Under the pieces are notes generated by a model. That model searched no databases. It saw nothing but the letters and a program-made list of their open reading frames with translations, and was not told the origin of the DNA. Source: Ochotona curzoniae (Eukaryota; Chordata; Mammalia; Lagomorpha; Ochotonidae). Taken from it: a DNA stretch of 64,000 nt. The stretch lies in NCBI RefSeq assembly GCF_017591425.1, contig NW_024466459.1, forward strand, positions 8,432,001 through 8,496,000. The letters run 5' to 3'. The position numbers were made by a program, and so were the translations under genes. Numbering within the stretch: the stretch's first letter is position 1; each line of letters starts with the position of its first letter. This document shows, piece by piece, positions 1 through 11,400 of the stretch.

Positions 1-79
1 AGCTATTAGTAATCAAGTCCTCAGCAGATGGGGCAGCCTGTTTGGCTGGCTGCTTCATTGGATGTGTGACCTTGTGTCT

Positions 80-203
80 CCACCAATCAGAAGGGACTCC
101 TCTAAATTTCCACCAATCATAGAAGGACCCGCCTTCATCTCCACCAATCAGAGCAGAACTCTCTTCCATTATCACCAATCACAGCAGGACTCCCCGTCTG
201 GAA
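80..203. repeat. four ~31-bp tandem repeats each with CACCAATCA
   Basis: CACCAATC starts at 81, 111, 142 and 173, at 30-31 base spacing. Each unit ends in a diverged AGAAGGACTCC-like segment. Every unit holds a CCAAT box. Confidence 0.8.
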
Positions 204-353
204 AGAAATAGGACTCGTGGCAGTGGGTGGCCATAGTGATAGCACCAGTCATTTGCAATGGAAAGTCCTGATATCCCCAAAACACAAACCCAAGTCTTTC
301 AAAAGAAATTCTTAAAACCTAAGCCCTGTGAGAGAGGAAATGCAAACACTTTG

Positions 354-682
354 TTTTTGTTTGTTTTAAAGATTTACTCATTTTTATTGCAAAGTCAGAG
401 AGCAGACACAGAGAGGAAGACCCTCCGTCCCATGATTCACTCACTAATTGACCACAATGGCTGGTGCTGAGCCAATCCGAAGCCAGGAGCCAGGAGCTTC
501 TTCCAGGTCTCCCTTACAGGTGCAGGGGCCCAAAGCTTTGGGCTGTCCTTGACTACCCTCCCCAGGCCACAAGCAGGGAGCTGGATGAGAAGTGGAGCAG
601 CCGGGATTAGAACCGGCGCCCATATGAGATCCTGGTGCGTTCAAGGCAAGGACTTTAGCCGCTAGGCCACCGCACCTGGCCC
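354..682 (-). mobile_element. lagomorph C-SINE, near full length
   Basis: The tRNA-like head (GCGGTGGCCTAGCGGCTAAAG) and B box GGTTCTAATCC are on the minus strand, with the A-rich tail at the left. It is flanked by a likely target-site duplication: TGCAAACACTTTG at 341 and TGCAAAGACACTTTG at 683. Confidence 0.85.
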
Positions 683-2285
683 TGCAAAGACACTTTGGAC
701 CGTGATGTCCGGGGCTCCTACGGGCATCACTGTGGGCATTGTGGGCAGTGGGCCAGGATGGGCCTTTGAGGACCTGCACCGGTGTGGGGGGAGCTCAGGA
801 TGATGTTGCCAGGCTGCCCACTGGTCAATACAGAGCCCAGGGCCACAGCAGCCGAGGCAGAGAGACTGGCAGACCCCGGTGCCTACCCTCAGAGCTCCTC
901 CTGTTTGGCCTTGTCTCCGTTCTCCAAGCCCCAGAGCTGCTCAACACCCCCACACTACCCCATCCCAACCTCCTGCCTTCCCCTGCCTTCCAGCCCTCCC
1001 AGGCCTGGGGCGCCCAGTGCCCAAGTGCTGCGTTTGCTGGTGCTTCTTTCAGAGAGGACAGACCCCTGTGGGCACACTGCTAAATCACTGTGGCCCAGGT
1101 GGTATTACCCCATGCCCCCACAGCCGCCCTTTCTTGGCTCCTCCCCCACTGCCTGGGCCCCACTGCTTGGGCCCCACTGCCTGGGCCTCTCACCCTATAA
1201 GGGCTCTGCTTTACCCAGAGCTGGGTGAAGGGGAGGGTCTTGCTGCTCTCCCCAGGGGTGGGTACAGCACCCTGGCACTCTCCTCCCCCAATGAACAAGC
1301 CACCCCCAGGCCTTGGTGGGCAGGGGGCAGTCCTCCCAAGTGACCAGCTGGTGGGCAGGGAGGGTGCAGGCAGTCCCTCTGTACTCACTTCTTTCCCACC
1401 GCCCTACTGTCCATCTTGGCTCCCTTGGTGGGAAAGTTTCCTTGCAGGTTCATTTTCATTCATTTTTATGGCATGCTTACAGCCAGGAGATGAATGCCTT
1501 GCTCCTGAACCCGCAGTGCAGAGTGTGTGCCCCTGCTAAGGGTAGTTCCTCCCCAGCCTCGCCCAGCAGGGAAGCCCTCCCGCTGGTGCAGCCTGAGGGG
1601 TCTACCTGTGAAGGCCAGCTATGCGTGGACCCCAGAGTAAACTCCTCTTTGATCCATTTTTTTCCATGAATTTTGTGAAACCCCTTCATCTGTTTGGGGA
1701 GATTAAATACAGCATGTGCCTCACCAGATGCGCTCGGTCATTGCTTTTTTTTTTTTTTAATTTTACTTCTTTTTATTATCATTTTATGATACAGTCCCAT
1801 AGGCCATGGGATTTCCTTTATCCCCTCGTCAATTCCTTCCCCCCTCACTGAATTGCCCTATGTTGTTACTATAGTATAGTTCTTCATAAACAGGCATATG
1901 TCTATCATTGTGGGCATGGACAATGGCGGAGAGTCCAGCATCCTATTGTCAAGATATAGTTAATAGTTTCATTGGGAGTCCATCTTTAGTCTGGAAGTGG
2001 AGATGCACACTGCATTGTATCCACACATCTGGATATGACAGTCTCCATTACACAGTTACTGCACATCCCACCAAATGAAAAGCGACAATACAAAATCAAC
2101 AACAGCAAGGGAAAAAGAAATTAACACCATGAAGTTAAATAACATGCCACTGAATGACTAATGTGTCACTGAAGAAATGAAAATCAAGAACCTTCTTGAA
2201 GAAAATGATGCACTGTATGATCTATGAGTCAGTGAAGAATTTAATCAGAAGAAAGTTTTTTTTTATTAAAAGGGTTTTTTGTTTC

Positions 2286-2606
2286 TAAAGATTTATTTAT
2301 TTTATTTGAAAGGCAGATATACACAGAGGAGGCAAGACAGAAAGCAAGATCTTCTGTCCGATGGTTCACTCCCCAAATGACTGCAACGGCTGGTACTGCG
2401 CTGATCCGAAGTCGGGAACCAGGAACCTCTTCCGGGTCTCCCACATGGGTGCAGGGTCCCAAGGCTTTGGGTCGTCCTCCACTACTTTCCCAGGCCACAA
2501 GCAGGGAGCTGGATGGGAAGTGGAGCTGCCGGGATTAGAACCGGCACCCATATGGGATCCCGGCGCATTCAAGGCGAGGACTTCAGCCATGCCGCTGGGC
2601 CCAAGG
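2286..2606 (-). mobile_element. lagomorph C-SINE inserted in L1
   Basis: Full-length minus-strand copy: head GGGCCCAGCGGCATGGCTG, B box GGTTCTAATCC, body and A-rich tail (T-rich at 2258-2305). It interrupts the L1 fragment. Confidence 0.85.
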
Positions 2607-2800
2607 ATCCCTTTTGATCAGGCCTGTTGGGAGTTCTATGTCCCTCCTGGATGTTGTTTCCCAATTGTTTCTCTAGTTTAGGGAAATATTCCCTTATTAT
2701 TTCATTGAGTACATTTGTAAACCATGCTTCTCTTTCTGCACCTTCTGCGACTCCTATAACTCTTACAGTCGGTATTATTTTCCTGTGGGACCAGTGCAAT
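2607..2800 (-). pseudogene. L1 ORF1 protein fragment (RNA-binding domain region)
   Basis: The frame reads VRVIGVAEGAEREA, then LNEIIREYFPKLEKQ and IQEGHRTPNRPDQK. This corresponds to the ORF1p segment with the family signature IGVPE...IIxExFP...IQExxRTPNR. It is cut off by the SINE; the N-terminal coiled coil is missing. Confidence 0.75.
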
Positions 2801-3374
2801 GCATTGAGTTCAGTGCATGCACAGCTCACCGTTGTCCCCTGCAATCTTAAATTCTTTGCCACATTGTAAGAAATGGCATCTGATGTGCCACTACTAGAGT
2901 TCTTGACCTGGTGGCCATCAGGTCTGAGGGCTACTCGGACCTATCTTTGGGTGGAACCTGTAGGATGCGAGGTTATTGTAGTTCACTGAGTCAGAAATGA
3001 GTTCACTCCTCTGTCTCTGCTTCTGGTCAAATCAAACAGAGCAGCAGGACAGGCAGTTCTTCGTCTGGGTTCACCTTGGAGCTCCCGGTAAATGTCCCTT
3101 CCCGCCTTGTTGCTGGTGGAGTTCTGGCTGTCGGTGGAGTTCAGATCGCTGCTTGCTGAGTGCTGCTGGGGTGCCGGTCACTGTAACACCACACCGTTGT
3201 GTCCGCTGCTTTCCTGTGTCTGTCAGTCTCCAGGTGCCACTCTGCTGTTCTGTCCTCTTCTGTTTCCTGGAATGTGCCCTCTCTGCTTCCCACTGTCTAT
3301 TATTTCTCCATCTGTTTAAACGTGTCCTTACCCTATTCTGCTATCTTGATCTCCTCTGTCATAGCTTTTGAATT

Positions 3375-3640
3375 GTAAGATGTGTGGCTGGTGGACAAGT
3401 GGATGGGTGGATACGGGACTGGGGGATACAAGTGGATGGGTGTATAGCTGAATGAGAGGGCTCAGGTGGATGGGGAGACAGGTGGGTAGATGAGCACATG
3501 CCCGGGGGGATGTGTGGGTGGATCGACACATGGGTGGATGCCTGGCTGGGTGGAAGGTAGGTACATGGACAAGTGGACATGCGTTTGGGTGGGTGTGGGC
3601 CAGTGGATGGCTACATGGCTGTGTGGATGGAAATGACGAC
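3375..3640. repeat. degenerate (TGGATGGG)n simple repeat
   Basis: Many TGGATGGGTGG-like units directly at the 5' end of the L1. Minus-strand open frames rich in His, Pro, Thr and Ser here are artefacts of the repeat. Confidence 0.85.
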
Positions 3641-4951
3641 CCCAATGGCCATACCTGCTGTTGGAAGCTTCCTAAATAAGGCAAGGGTTAAGGTGGGTGC
3701 AGTCAGGGAGAGCAGGGAGGGTGTCTCTCCCAGGAGGACTCTGATTCCCCTGTCCTCGTCTCAGCTGAACAGGCCTGGTTCCATAGGGCTCATGGACATG
3801 ACCGGCCGTTTCAGCACCAACTATCTCTGCCTCCTTCCTTCCCTGCACACCAGCTCTCTGAGGCTGAAAATGGGCCTGCCAATCATGGCACCCTGAGGGC
3901 GGGCCCAGGCTATCCCGGAGTCTGCCCTGCCCACACCAGCCTCTGTTGTGACCTGCACCTGCCTCAGGGTCTTTGAACAGGCCATGCCCTGTGCTGGACG
4001 TTCCGCTCCTGGACTCACACCCCTCCTGGCGCGGCAGGGGGTCGTTGCTCTACGGCCCTTCACCTCCCACATGCCCTCTGCCCTCTGTTTACTATCTGCC
4101 TCCTGCCAGTTGCACCCCATGCCCCAGGGGAGCAGATGTCTAGCTTTGCGCACAGCTGTGCTAAACACTGGCAGATGGATGCCCGAGTCCCCACGGCTGG
4201 CCTGGGCACAAATTCAGGACGCTGGATACAACAAGAAGCACACGGGGCCAGGGAGGCTGGGGTGGGCACCAGAGGCCACTTTGTGGGTGGGGAGGTCCCC
4301 AGCTTGGAGGCCTTCCAGGCCCCTCCATACTGGTGGCCATGGTCCTGGCAGGCCCGAGTGCCCCTCTGACCCTGGCAGCTCATGGCACCTGTTCCTGTCA
4401 CACCCATACCCCAGAGGTGCCCGCGGCCACTACTCCATGCCCCCATCTGCAAAGTGGGAGTCAGAGTGCCCTGCCCTGACCCCGGGCCACATGGGTTGTT
4501 CCTGCAGTGAGATAAGGATTTTTTTTTTCAATGCCACTTTCAATTAGATTTGAGTGCTGTGTACCCTAAGGTCTTCTGCGGGTAATAAACACAGTTTATC
4601 TACTCACTCATTATCAGCAATTATTTTCTTAAGTGGCAGCAAGGCGGGAGGCCCCCAGGTCTCATGCCAGCTGTCCAACCCTCCAAAGCATGGGGGAGCC
4701 GCTTGTGTCGGAACAGACCAGGCCGCTGGAGGCCTGGGCTGGCAACTGGGGCATTCCGGGCACAGCCGGGGGGCAGGGTGAGGCTGCAGGGCCAGGGCAG
4801 GCAGGCCATTGTATGGCAGCCCGAGGCCCCACAGCACAGCTGTCTCCGCACCCACAGAGGCCAGGCCCTTCAGGTAAAGCTTGCTGGGTGTGCTGCTCCC
4901 CAACCAGCCTGCAGCGATGTATGAATCATCGTATCCACCTATTTATCATCT

Positions 4952-5267
4952 AGCTTTTTAAAAGATGCATTTTTTACTTGAAAGGCAGATTCTACAGAGA
5001 AAATGAGAGACAGCACCTGCTGGTTCAAACCCCCAAATGGCTGCAATAGCCAGAGGTGGGCCATGTGAAACCAGGAGCTTCTTCCAGGTCTCCCATGTGG
5101 GTGTAAAGGCCCAGGCACTTAGACCATCTTCCGTTGCATTCCCAGGCCACAAACAGGGAGCTGGATGGGGAGAGGAACAGCCAGGACTCAGACCAGGGTC
5201 CACTTATGGTGTGTTGCCTCAGGTGGAGGCTTAACCTACTGCGCCACGGTGCCAGCCCCTGACTCCG
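4952..5267 (-). mobile_element. lagomorph C-SINE, older copy
   Basis: The body (GGAGCTTCTTCCAGGTCTCCC, GCCACAAACAGGGAGCTGG) and tRNA-like head end (CTACTGCGCCACGGTGCCAG) are in reverse orientation. Flanks TTTATCATCT and TTTCTCATCT may be the target duplication. Confidence 0.8.
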
Positions 5268-6071
5268 TTTCTCATCTGTTGTCTCTAGGACCTATCTAAT
5301 CTACCAATCTATCATCTTTCTATATCCTTGGTCGTCTATCATTTTAATTCGATTGCCACCACATTTTAAAGGCCCCTTGGTACTCACCTGTTTCCCTGGA
5401 GGGCTGTCACTGGCACCCAGGGTAAGGAGGGGCTGAGGCTGCAGTGGCCTTGAGGCTGCCCAAATGGCGCTGACAGGAGCTGAGGCCCCTGCCCCGCGTG
5501 GCCCAGAGCGGTCACCAAGGCCCCTCAGAGCAGAAGCGGAGCAGGAGGGTATGGGCACGGCTGGTCGTTGCTCACCTTGGAGACAGACGGGGGCCAAGGT
5601 CCCTTGGGCCTGGTGTCCTCCATCCAAGGCAGGGGAGGGAGAGCACCCAGGCCGGGCAGGGGCCACTTGACATCTTGCCCTGCCCAGGACCCAGCAGTGC
5701 CCTGAGGCAGATGTCCTGGTCTCAGCCCACTTGCCTGTGGACCCTGGCATCCCCACTAGGCCTTGGGCTCCCTGGGCACACCCTTGATCCATTGGCACAG
5801 GGTATTTCCAGAGCAGATAGCAGCCAAGTATCATCAGAAAGGCAGGCTGGGGGAGTCCTAGGCCAGGGGCTGGACACTGGCACCCCAGGCCACGGTCCCC
5901 AGATGGGAGACTGCCCCTGGGATCCCGTGCCAAACCTGCAGCAGTGCCGGTTCTAGCACCAAATACCAGCTCAGGTGTACCTGCTGGGTGTTCATTGCAT
6001 AACTAAGTGATGGAAAAAAGGTGTCTGCAGCTTAGCAGAAGCTGCCCATGCCCATCTCCCTTCTGCTTTCT

Positions 6072-6211
6072 GGGGACCCTGAGTGGAGAGGGCACAGACG
6101 GGGAGAGTGCATGGGGGGGGCTTCCGGCAGGGTGAGACCCTGAGTGGAAAGGACAGACAGGGGCTCCAGGAAGAGTGTGTGGGGGGGGGGCTTCCGGCAG
6201 GGTGATCAAGT
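6072..6211. repeat. 70-bp tandem duplication with G runs
   Basis: CTTCCGGCAGGGTGA occurs at 6121 and 6191, and ACCCTGAGTGGA precedes each. Runs of 8-11 G precede both copies of the motif. Confidence 0.75.
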
Positions 6212-7089
6212 CCCAGGTATGCCTCATACAAGATGGTCCCCTAGACTCCCAAACCCAATGCCTGGTGGGCTGCTGCCCAGGACACCTGCTGGAGAACGGG
6301 GGCACCCCACAGGTGCCCTGTGCCCAGGACAGAAGCAGAGGTGGCTGGCAGCACTGCCCTGATCTGCTTGGCATCAGGCCAACCAGCAGCACCACTACTT
6401 CCTGCACCCTCCCGGCTCCTGGGGCTCGGTGTTCAGCTGAAGAAGTGGCTGTCTGTGTGATCCACAGTGGCCTCGCAGTCCTGCCTCTCGTCCTGCCAAC
6501 AGCAGCAGAATTCCTACCCCTTCCGTCTTCGTTCCCAGTGGCCGCAGCACTAAATGGCCAGGACGAGGCCAGCCCTGTCTGCAGCACGGCATCCCCTGGA
6601 GCTCACACAGAGGACGGGGGCACTTCACGTCCACTGAGACTTGCATGGGGTGCAGTGTAACCCAGAGATGGGTAAGTGAACCCCGGAGGCTGATGGCTTT
6701 GCATGCCAAGGCTGACATGGCTGTAGGCCGGCGCTTGCCAGGTGCTGCATAGAGGTAAGGACACCCTGTGTTTTTGGCTAGACAGGCGGTAGCTAGTTAG
6801 GGCCACGCTCCTGTTAGACATGCATTCCTGGGCCCAGATCCCCGTTCGCGGCGTGAACCCCAGAGCTCCCGCTGCCACACACCGGCTCAGTTGGGAACTA
6901 GGGATGTGGGCCCAGCCGCCTGCGTGCACTGAGCTCCATGTCACGTGATCTAGGCACCTCAGGCTATGGTCCTGAGCATTCTCTGGCTCCAGCAGGACTT
7001 CCCCGATGGCAACCTGTTCTCAGTGTGCTCAGGGCAGCCCCTGGCAGTGCCAGGAAAAGACGAGAAACTGGCACAGTTCTTCCACTGCA

Positions 7090-8287
7090 TCTCACATCCC
7101 AGTAAAATATTTATTATTTCAAGAAATAAATCTTTAAAAAAGAGAGTGTCTCTATTGCTTTCCCACACAGGGCTGGTCCTGGGGAACCCTCGGGTTGCTC
7201 AGTCAGCCTGGCCCCTCCCCTGGCTCTCGGGCCCAGGCCAGGGGGTAACGGGGTGGGCTGGGGTGCCGGGGAAGGAGGTGGGGTTCGACACCGGAGGGAC
7301 ACAGGATGGCAGTGCTTCTAAAGGCCTCACTCCGAGTCAGGCAGTACCCTGGGTGAGGTGGAAGGGAGGGGCTGTGGGGCCGGGCAGGCATGCTGCACAG
7401 ACATGAAGTGGGGAGGCGTGGACACAGCACGGATGGGGTGTGGGCTCCCCGGAGGCTGGTGGGAACAGGCTGGGGTGTGCCCTGAGGCAGGAGCCGCCCT
7501 CTGGAGATGCTTGGGGGGGCTTGGGAACAGCACCTGCCGAGGCACCTGGCGCAGGGCACACACCTGTCCTTAGAGGTGGCGGGACGGGGATCAGCCCGTG
7601 GAGGGCACAGGGGTGACGCAGTGAAAACAAATCCATGGCCATGCCAGTGCAGGGTCTGAGAGAAGCAGGAGTGAGATGGTGAGCCAGGCTCTGGGGGCTC
7701 CTCGTACCCCCACTGGGGTCTTCAAGTGTGGAGGAGGAGCAGAGATCTGGGAAAGCGGGAGTGAGGAGGGATGGAGAGCAGGGCTGAGACTGGCCAAGCC
7801 TTGCCCAGGCTCCTGCCCTCAACAACTCAGAGGGACAGAGCAGACCCCGTACAGACAGGGGACATGACCCGGCCCTGCCCCCAGCCAGTGCCACTGGGGT
7901 CCACGAGGGGTGGGGTCATGGGAGTGCCAAATCTGGAGCCCCCACCCCGAGACCCGAATAACCATGATCTTCTTCAACACCTGGCTCAGATGTGGCTGTA
8001 CATGGACCACTTGCTCCAAGGTCTCTGACTCTCGGGCCAGCCCAGCACCCGAGGGTGACAACAGGGAGCTCAGACTGGTAGCACTGCCCTTCTGTAAAAC
8101 CTGGGCACTGCTCTGCCCTGTCCACTTCCTGGCCAGGGAAGGAGGCTGTGTCCTCCCCCACCCCCCGACAGGAGGCAGAGGGGGAGGGATGGGCAGGCAG
8201 CCAGAGCTGGAACCTGCTCGTGCCTTCTCTCCTGTGGCACACGGAGGGCCAGCCGAGGCGGCACCAGGCCAGATGGCATGGGTGGCC
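7090..8287 (-). other. MGAT5B: MGAT5B 3' UTR (inferred)
   Basis: About 1.2 kb of GC-rich, non-repetitive DNA between the stop codon and a candidate polyadenylation signal. No coding exon is recognised. The extent is inferred from the first good minus-strand AATAAA. Confidence 0.45.
7110..7115 (-). terminator. candidate polyadenylation signal AATAAA for MGAT5B
   Basis: TTTATT on the plus strand reads AATAAA on the minus strand, 1.17 kb past the stop codon. GT-rich sequence (GGGATGTGAGATGCAGTGG on the minus strand) follows downstream. An A-rich SINE-like tail lies just beside it at about 7115-7145, so the signal may have a repeat origin. Confidence 0.4.
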
Positions 8288-8486
8288 TCATAGGCAGCCC
8301 TGACACAAGGCCACTTGGCCTTTGCGGAAGTCCCGGCAGGGGCACAGCCGCTGGTACTTGGTGCTGGACCCGGCACAGCTGAAGAGCAGGGGCTCCTTCT
8401 GTAGGAAGCACTCCTGGCCGGGCTGAGCGAAGGCCGGGTACAGGTGGTTCATCTCGGACTCGGTGCTGTCACAGGGTACCTGCAGC
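8288..8486 (-). CDS. MGAT5B: MGAT5B coding exon 17 (stop codon)
   Basis: 199 bases, residues 724-789 and TGA. It encodes LQVPCDSTESEMNHLYPAFA, then QPGQECFLQKEPLLFSCAGS and the cysteine-rich end RLCPCRDFRKGQVALCQGCL. The acceptor CCCGCCAG|G has a weak, G-interrupted pyrimidine tract. Confidence 0.96.
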
Positions 8487-11400
8487 CTGGCGGGGCCGCA
8501 CAGCAGCGTCATTCACCTGCACCTGCTGCCTGGCCAACCCTCATCCCCAGATCCCCACCCACCTACTGCCCCCAGAGCCCACCCACGTGCTGCCCAAGAC
8601 CTTCATCCACCTGCCTCCCCCAGGCCCTCATGCACTGCTGCCCCCAGACACCCAACTACCTGCCATCCCCCAGACCCTGATCCACCTGCTGCCCCCAGAT
8701 TCCCACCCACCTGCTGCCCCCAGACCCTCATCCACCTTCTACCCTGGGAGTCCTGGCAGAAAAGAGAGACACCTGGTAGAGGGGTGGAGCTGGAGTTCCC
8801 AGCTGACCCAGCCGGTCTCTGGGAGGAGACAGGGGTAGCCAGGCTGGGTCCAACAGGGGAAGCGGTGGACATACGGGGCAGGTGGGGGGTGTACTCACTT
8901 GAGGAAGGCGTCCCGGCTGTTGAGGAAGGGGAAGAAGGAGGGTTCGCAGATCAGCCCATGGTCCAGGCAGGCATCCGTACAGGCCCTCCCTGGGGCGGCC
9001 AGCCAGGCCCGCAGGGAGCGGGCAGGGGGCCAGGCGCCAGGGGCCATGCTGGCATTCTGGGCCCACTCAAGGTGGGTGGCGTTAGGGGCCAGGACGAAGG
9101 GGCTCTGTGGGGCACGGGCCACAGAAGACGCAGGGCCTGGGGCTGAGCAGAAGTCCTGTTGGGAGGGAACGGCAAAGTTAGGGAAGGAGAGGGATGTAGA
9201 TGCCCTGGGTGGGTGGTAGCTGGGGTCACGGCTACACAGTGAGGGAAGGGAGCCTGGCTCCTGGGGCAACTGCCCTGGGGCCTTGCCTGGGGTCTCCCTG
9301 GTGCTGCAGGGGGCAAAGCTCCCTATCTGTACCTCCAGTGTCACACATACAACTTTGGGGGAGCTTGGGACCTCCCCTCTACTCAATCAGGGGCCAAGTT
9401 TTATCAGCAGCTAGCTCAGCTACAATCAGAACAGGACTGCTGATGGTCAGCCGGGCCCAATAGGCTCCTGGGCAGCAGTTTGTGTGGGCACCTGGGGCAT
9501 GGGATACTGGCATGGGGGGCATGGGGCAGGGCATGGGGGGACAGGGTGAGGCATGGGGTTCAGGGTGGGGCATGGGATACTGGTATGGGGTGGGGCATTG
9601 GAGATGGGGTGGGGTATGGGGGACAGGGTGAGGCATGAGGGACAGGACAGGGCATGGGGCAGGGCAGGGCATGGAGAGGCAGGATGGGACACTGGGGCAG
9701 GGCAGGACATGGGGCAAGGCAGGGCATGGGGAGGCAGGGCAGGGCACAGGGCATTGGCGATGGGGTGGGACATGGGAGATGGGGTGGGGTATGGGGAACA
9801 GGGTGAGGCATGGGGGACAGGGTGGGGCATGGGGCAGGGCAGGGCATGGGGAGGCAGGGCAGGGCATGGGGCTTACCTGATGCTGGATGTAGGCGTGGAT
9901 CCGCTCCAGCATGCCCTCGCAGGTGTACTCATAGGGCAGGTAAGGGTCTACCTGTGGCAGAGACAGGCACATACACAGGGCAGGATGGCACCTTGCTGTT
10001 GGGGCCTTGCCCTGCTCAGCATCAGGGTCCCAGGGAAGGCCATCCCACCAATGGCTCCTTCAGTCAACTCAGCAGCCCTGTCCCCTGGCCCAGCTCCGGC
10101 ACCCCACCTGCTTTCTTTCTCCCTGCCCCCCACCCCACCTCCCCGCTCCATCACCTACCCCACTGTGCTGTCCTTGCCTCTCCCCCTCCTTTCCTCTGTG
10201 GCTCCCAGCACCCTGGCCTTCTCCTAGCACCTGTGTCACCAGCATCCACTTACACTTGTTCCTCTTGTCACATGGGTGCCTTGCGGATGGGGCCCAGTGA
10301 GTCCCCTGGCATGAAAGGAGCACATTTATGCAGCACTGCCCTGGTCAGCCACCAGGGGATGCACTCCCCATGTGCAGCTGCAGGGAAATGGGGAAATAGG
10401 CCATGCCAGGGTACCCCCGCCCCTATGGCTCGACAGAATGACAAGGACTGGTGCTGCTGGTGTCAGCTCCTGTCCCCTCACCTTCAATGGCCTCGCTCTG
10501 GGTTGGAGATGCCCATGCAAGGCTTGATGTCCCCGGCTAACCCAAGCGTCCCTGTCTGTTTCTTCTGCCTGGCCTTCTCTCTACCTCCTGCTCCCCTGAG
10601 AGCAGCTAGATCCCTGCCGTGAGTGCCTAGCTCTCTGTACCTGCCAGCTGTCCCAACTCTATGTTCTAGAATAACAGCACAACTGCCCAGGGTGCTGGTT
10701 TCCACTGCAGCCCCCAAGGCTGTACTCAGCCCTGTTAATACTGGAAGACTTGGCAAAGGAACCCAGGGACCATGTGCAAGCTCCATGTGCCAGCTGACTG
10801 CTGGACACCTGGACCATGGTGTGTGTGTGTGCGCAGATGATGACCTGGGTGGGGACAGGGGTGTGGTCTTGGTGGTTCCTTCATCCTTTTGTACCCTCTG
10901 GTTTTTAATGAGCTCACAGAATCAGACAGATGTTCACATAGGGAAAAAATCAGGAAGAACAACAGCAGATGGGTCATGCCAGATCCACAGGGTGGCCTGT
11001 TAGGGATCTGCTGGTGGCCACCACCTCCTCCTGGCCAGGAAGGAACCTGCCCCCTCCCTCCCTGCCCCTGTCCTCCCCAGGAGCTCTGGGGAGGGGTCAG
11101 CCTTGGTCACAGTCCTCTCCTCGCTGCCTCTAGGCTTCTGCGTGGGAAAAGCAGGGAGCTCAGGAATGGGAGAGGGAGCGGCAAGATGCTGGTGACTTCC
11201 CAGGCTGGGCTCAGGTAGCAAACCTCGCCCTGGACCTCCCCGGAGCCAGAGCCCAGCCTGAGCAAAGGGACAAGCCACCTTCTGTGCTGGGCACTGGGGG
11301 AAAAACAGCCCAAGCCTGCATGGGACCGGATGGAACCACCCCCTTCTTATCTTTCTCCCTCAGGTCACCTCCCAAAAAGGTGGCTGTGCTGCCACCCCCA

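Larger units (their letters stand above)
1745..3357 (-). mobile_element. internally deleted L1 (5' UTR, partial ORF1, 3' UTR) with SINE inside
   Basis: Minus strand, 5' to 3': an L1 5'-UTR-like start (CAAGATAGCAGAATAGGG near 3345), an ORF1 fragment, a C-SINE, about 0.5 kb of AT-rich 3' UTR and a poly-A tail (T run at 1745-1758). Flanks GTCATTGC (1737-1744) and GTCATAGC (3358-3365) look like an 8-bp target duplication. ORF2 is absent. Confidence 0.65.
1..7089. other. intergenic region downstream of MGAT5B
   Basis: No gene is recognised. Besides the listed repeats, 690-1740, 3640-4950 and 5270-7090 are GC-rich single-copy DNA with ordinary short open frames and no recognisable domain. SEC14L1 lies on this side in human, but no exon of it is visible. 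Confidence 0.7.

Noticed and set aside
3811..3832. RE1 left half-site TTCAGCACC
   Set aside because: The right half (GGACAG) is absent at any accepted spacing.
5301..5933. 210-codon minus-strand frame downstream of MGAT5B
   Set aside because: No known domain, Gly/Pro-rich composition, no splice or neighbour support; typical of GC-rich non-coding DNA.
8463..9146. 227-codon plus-strand frame
   Set aside because: Antisense to exons 16-17 and driven by the intron 16 minisatellite.
9379..9972. 197-codon minus-strand frame
   Set aside because: Only its first 25 codons are exon 15; the rest is translated minisatellite (Cys/Pro/His/Met repeats).
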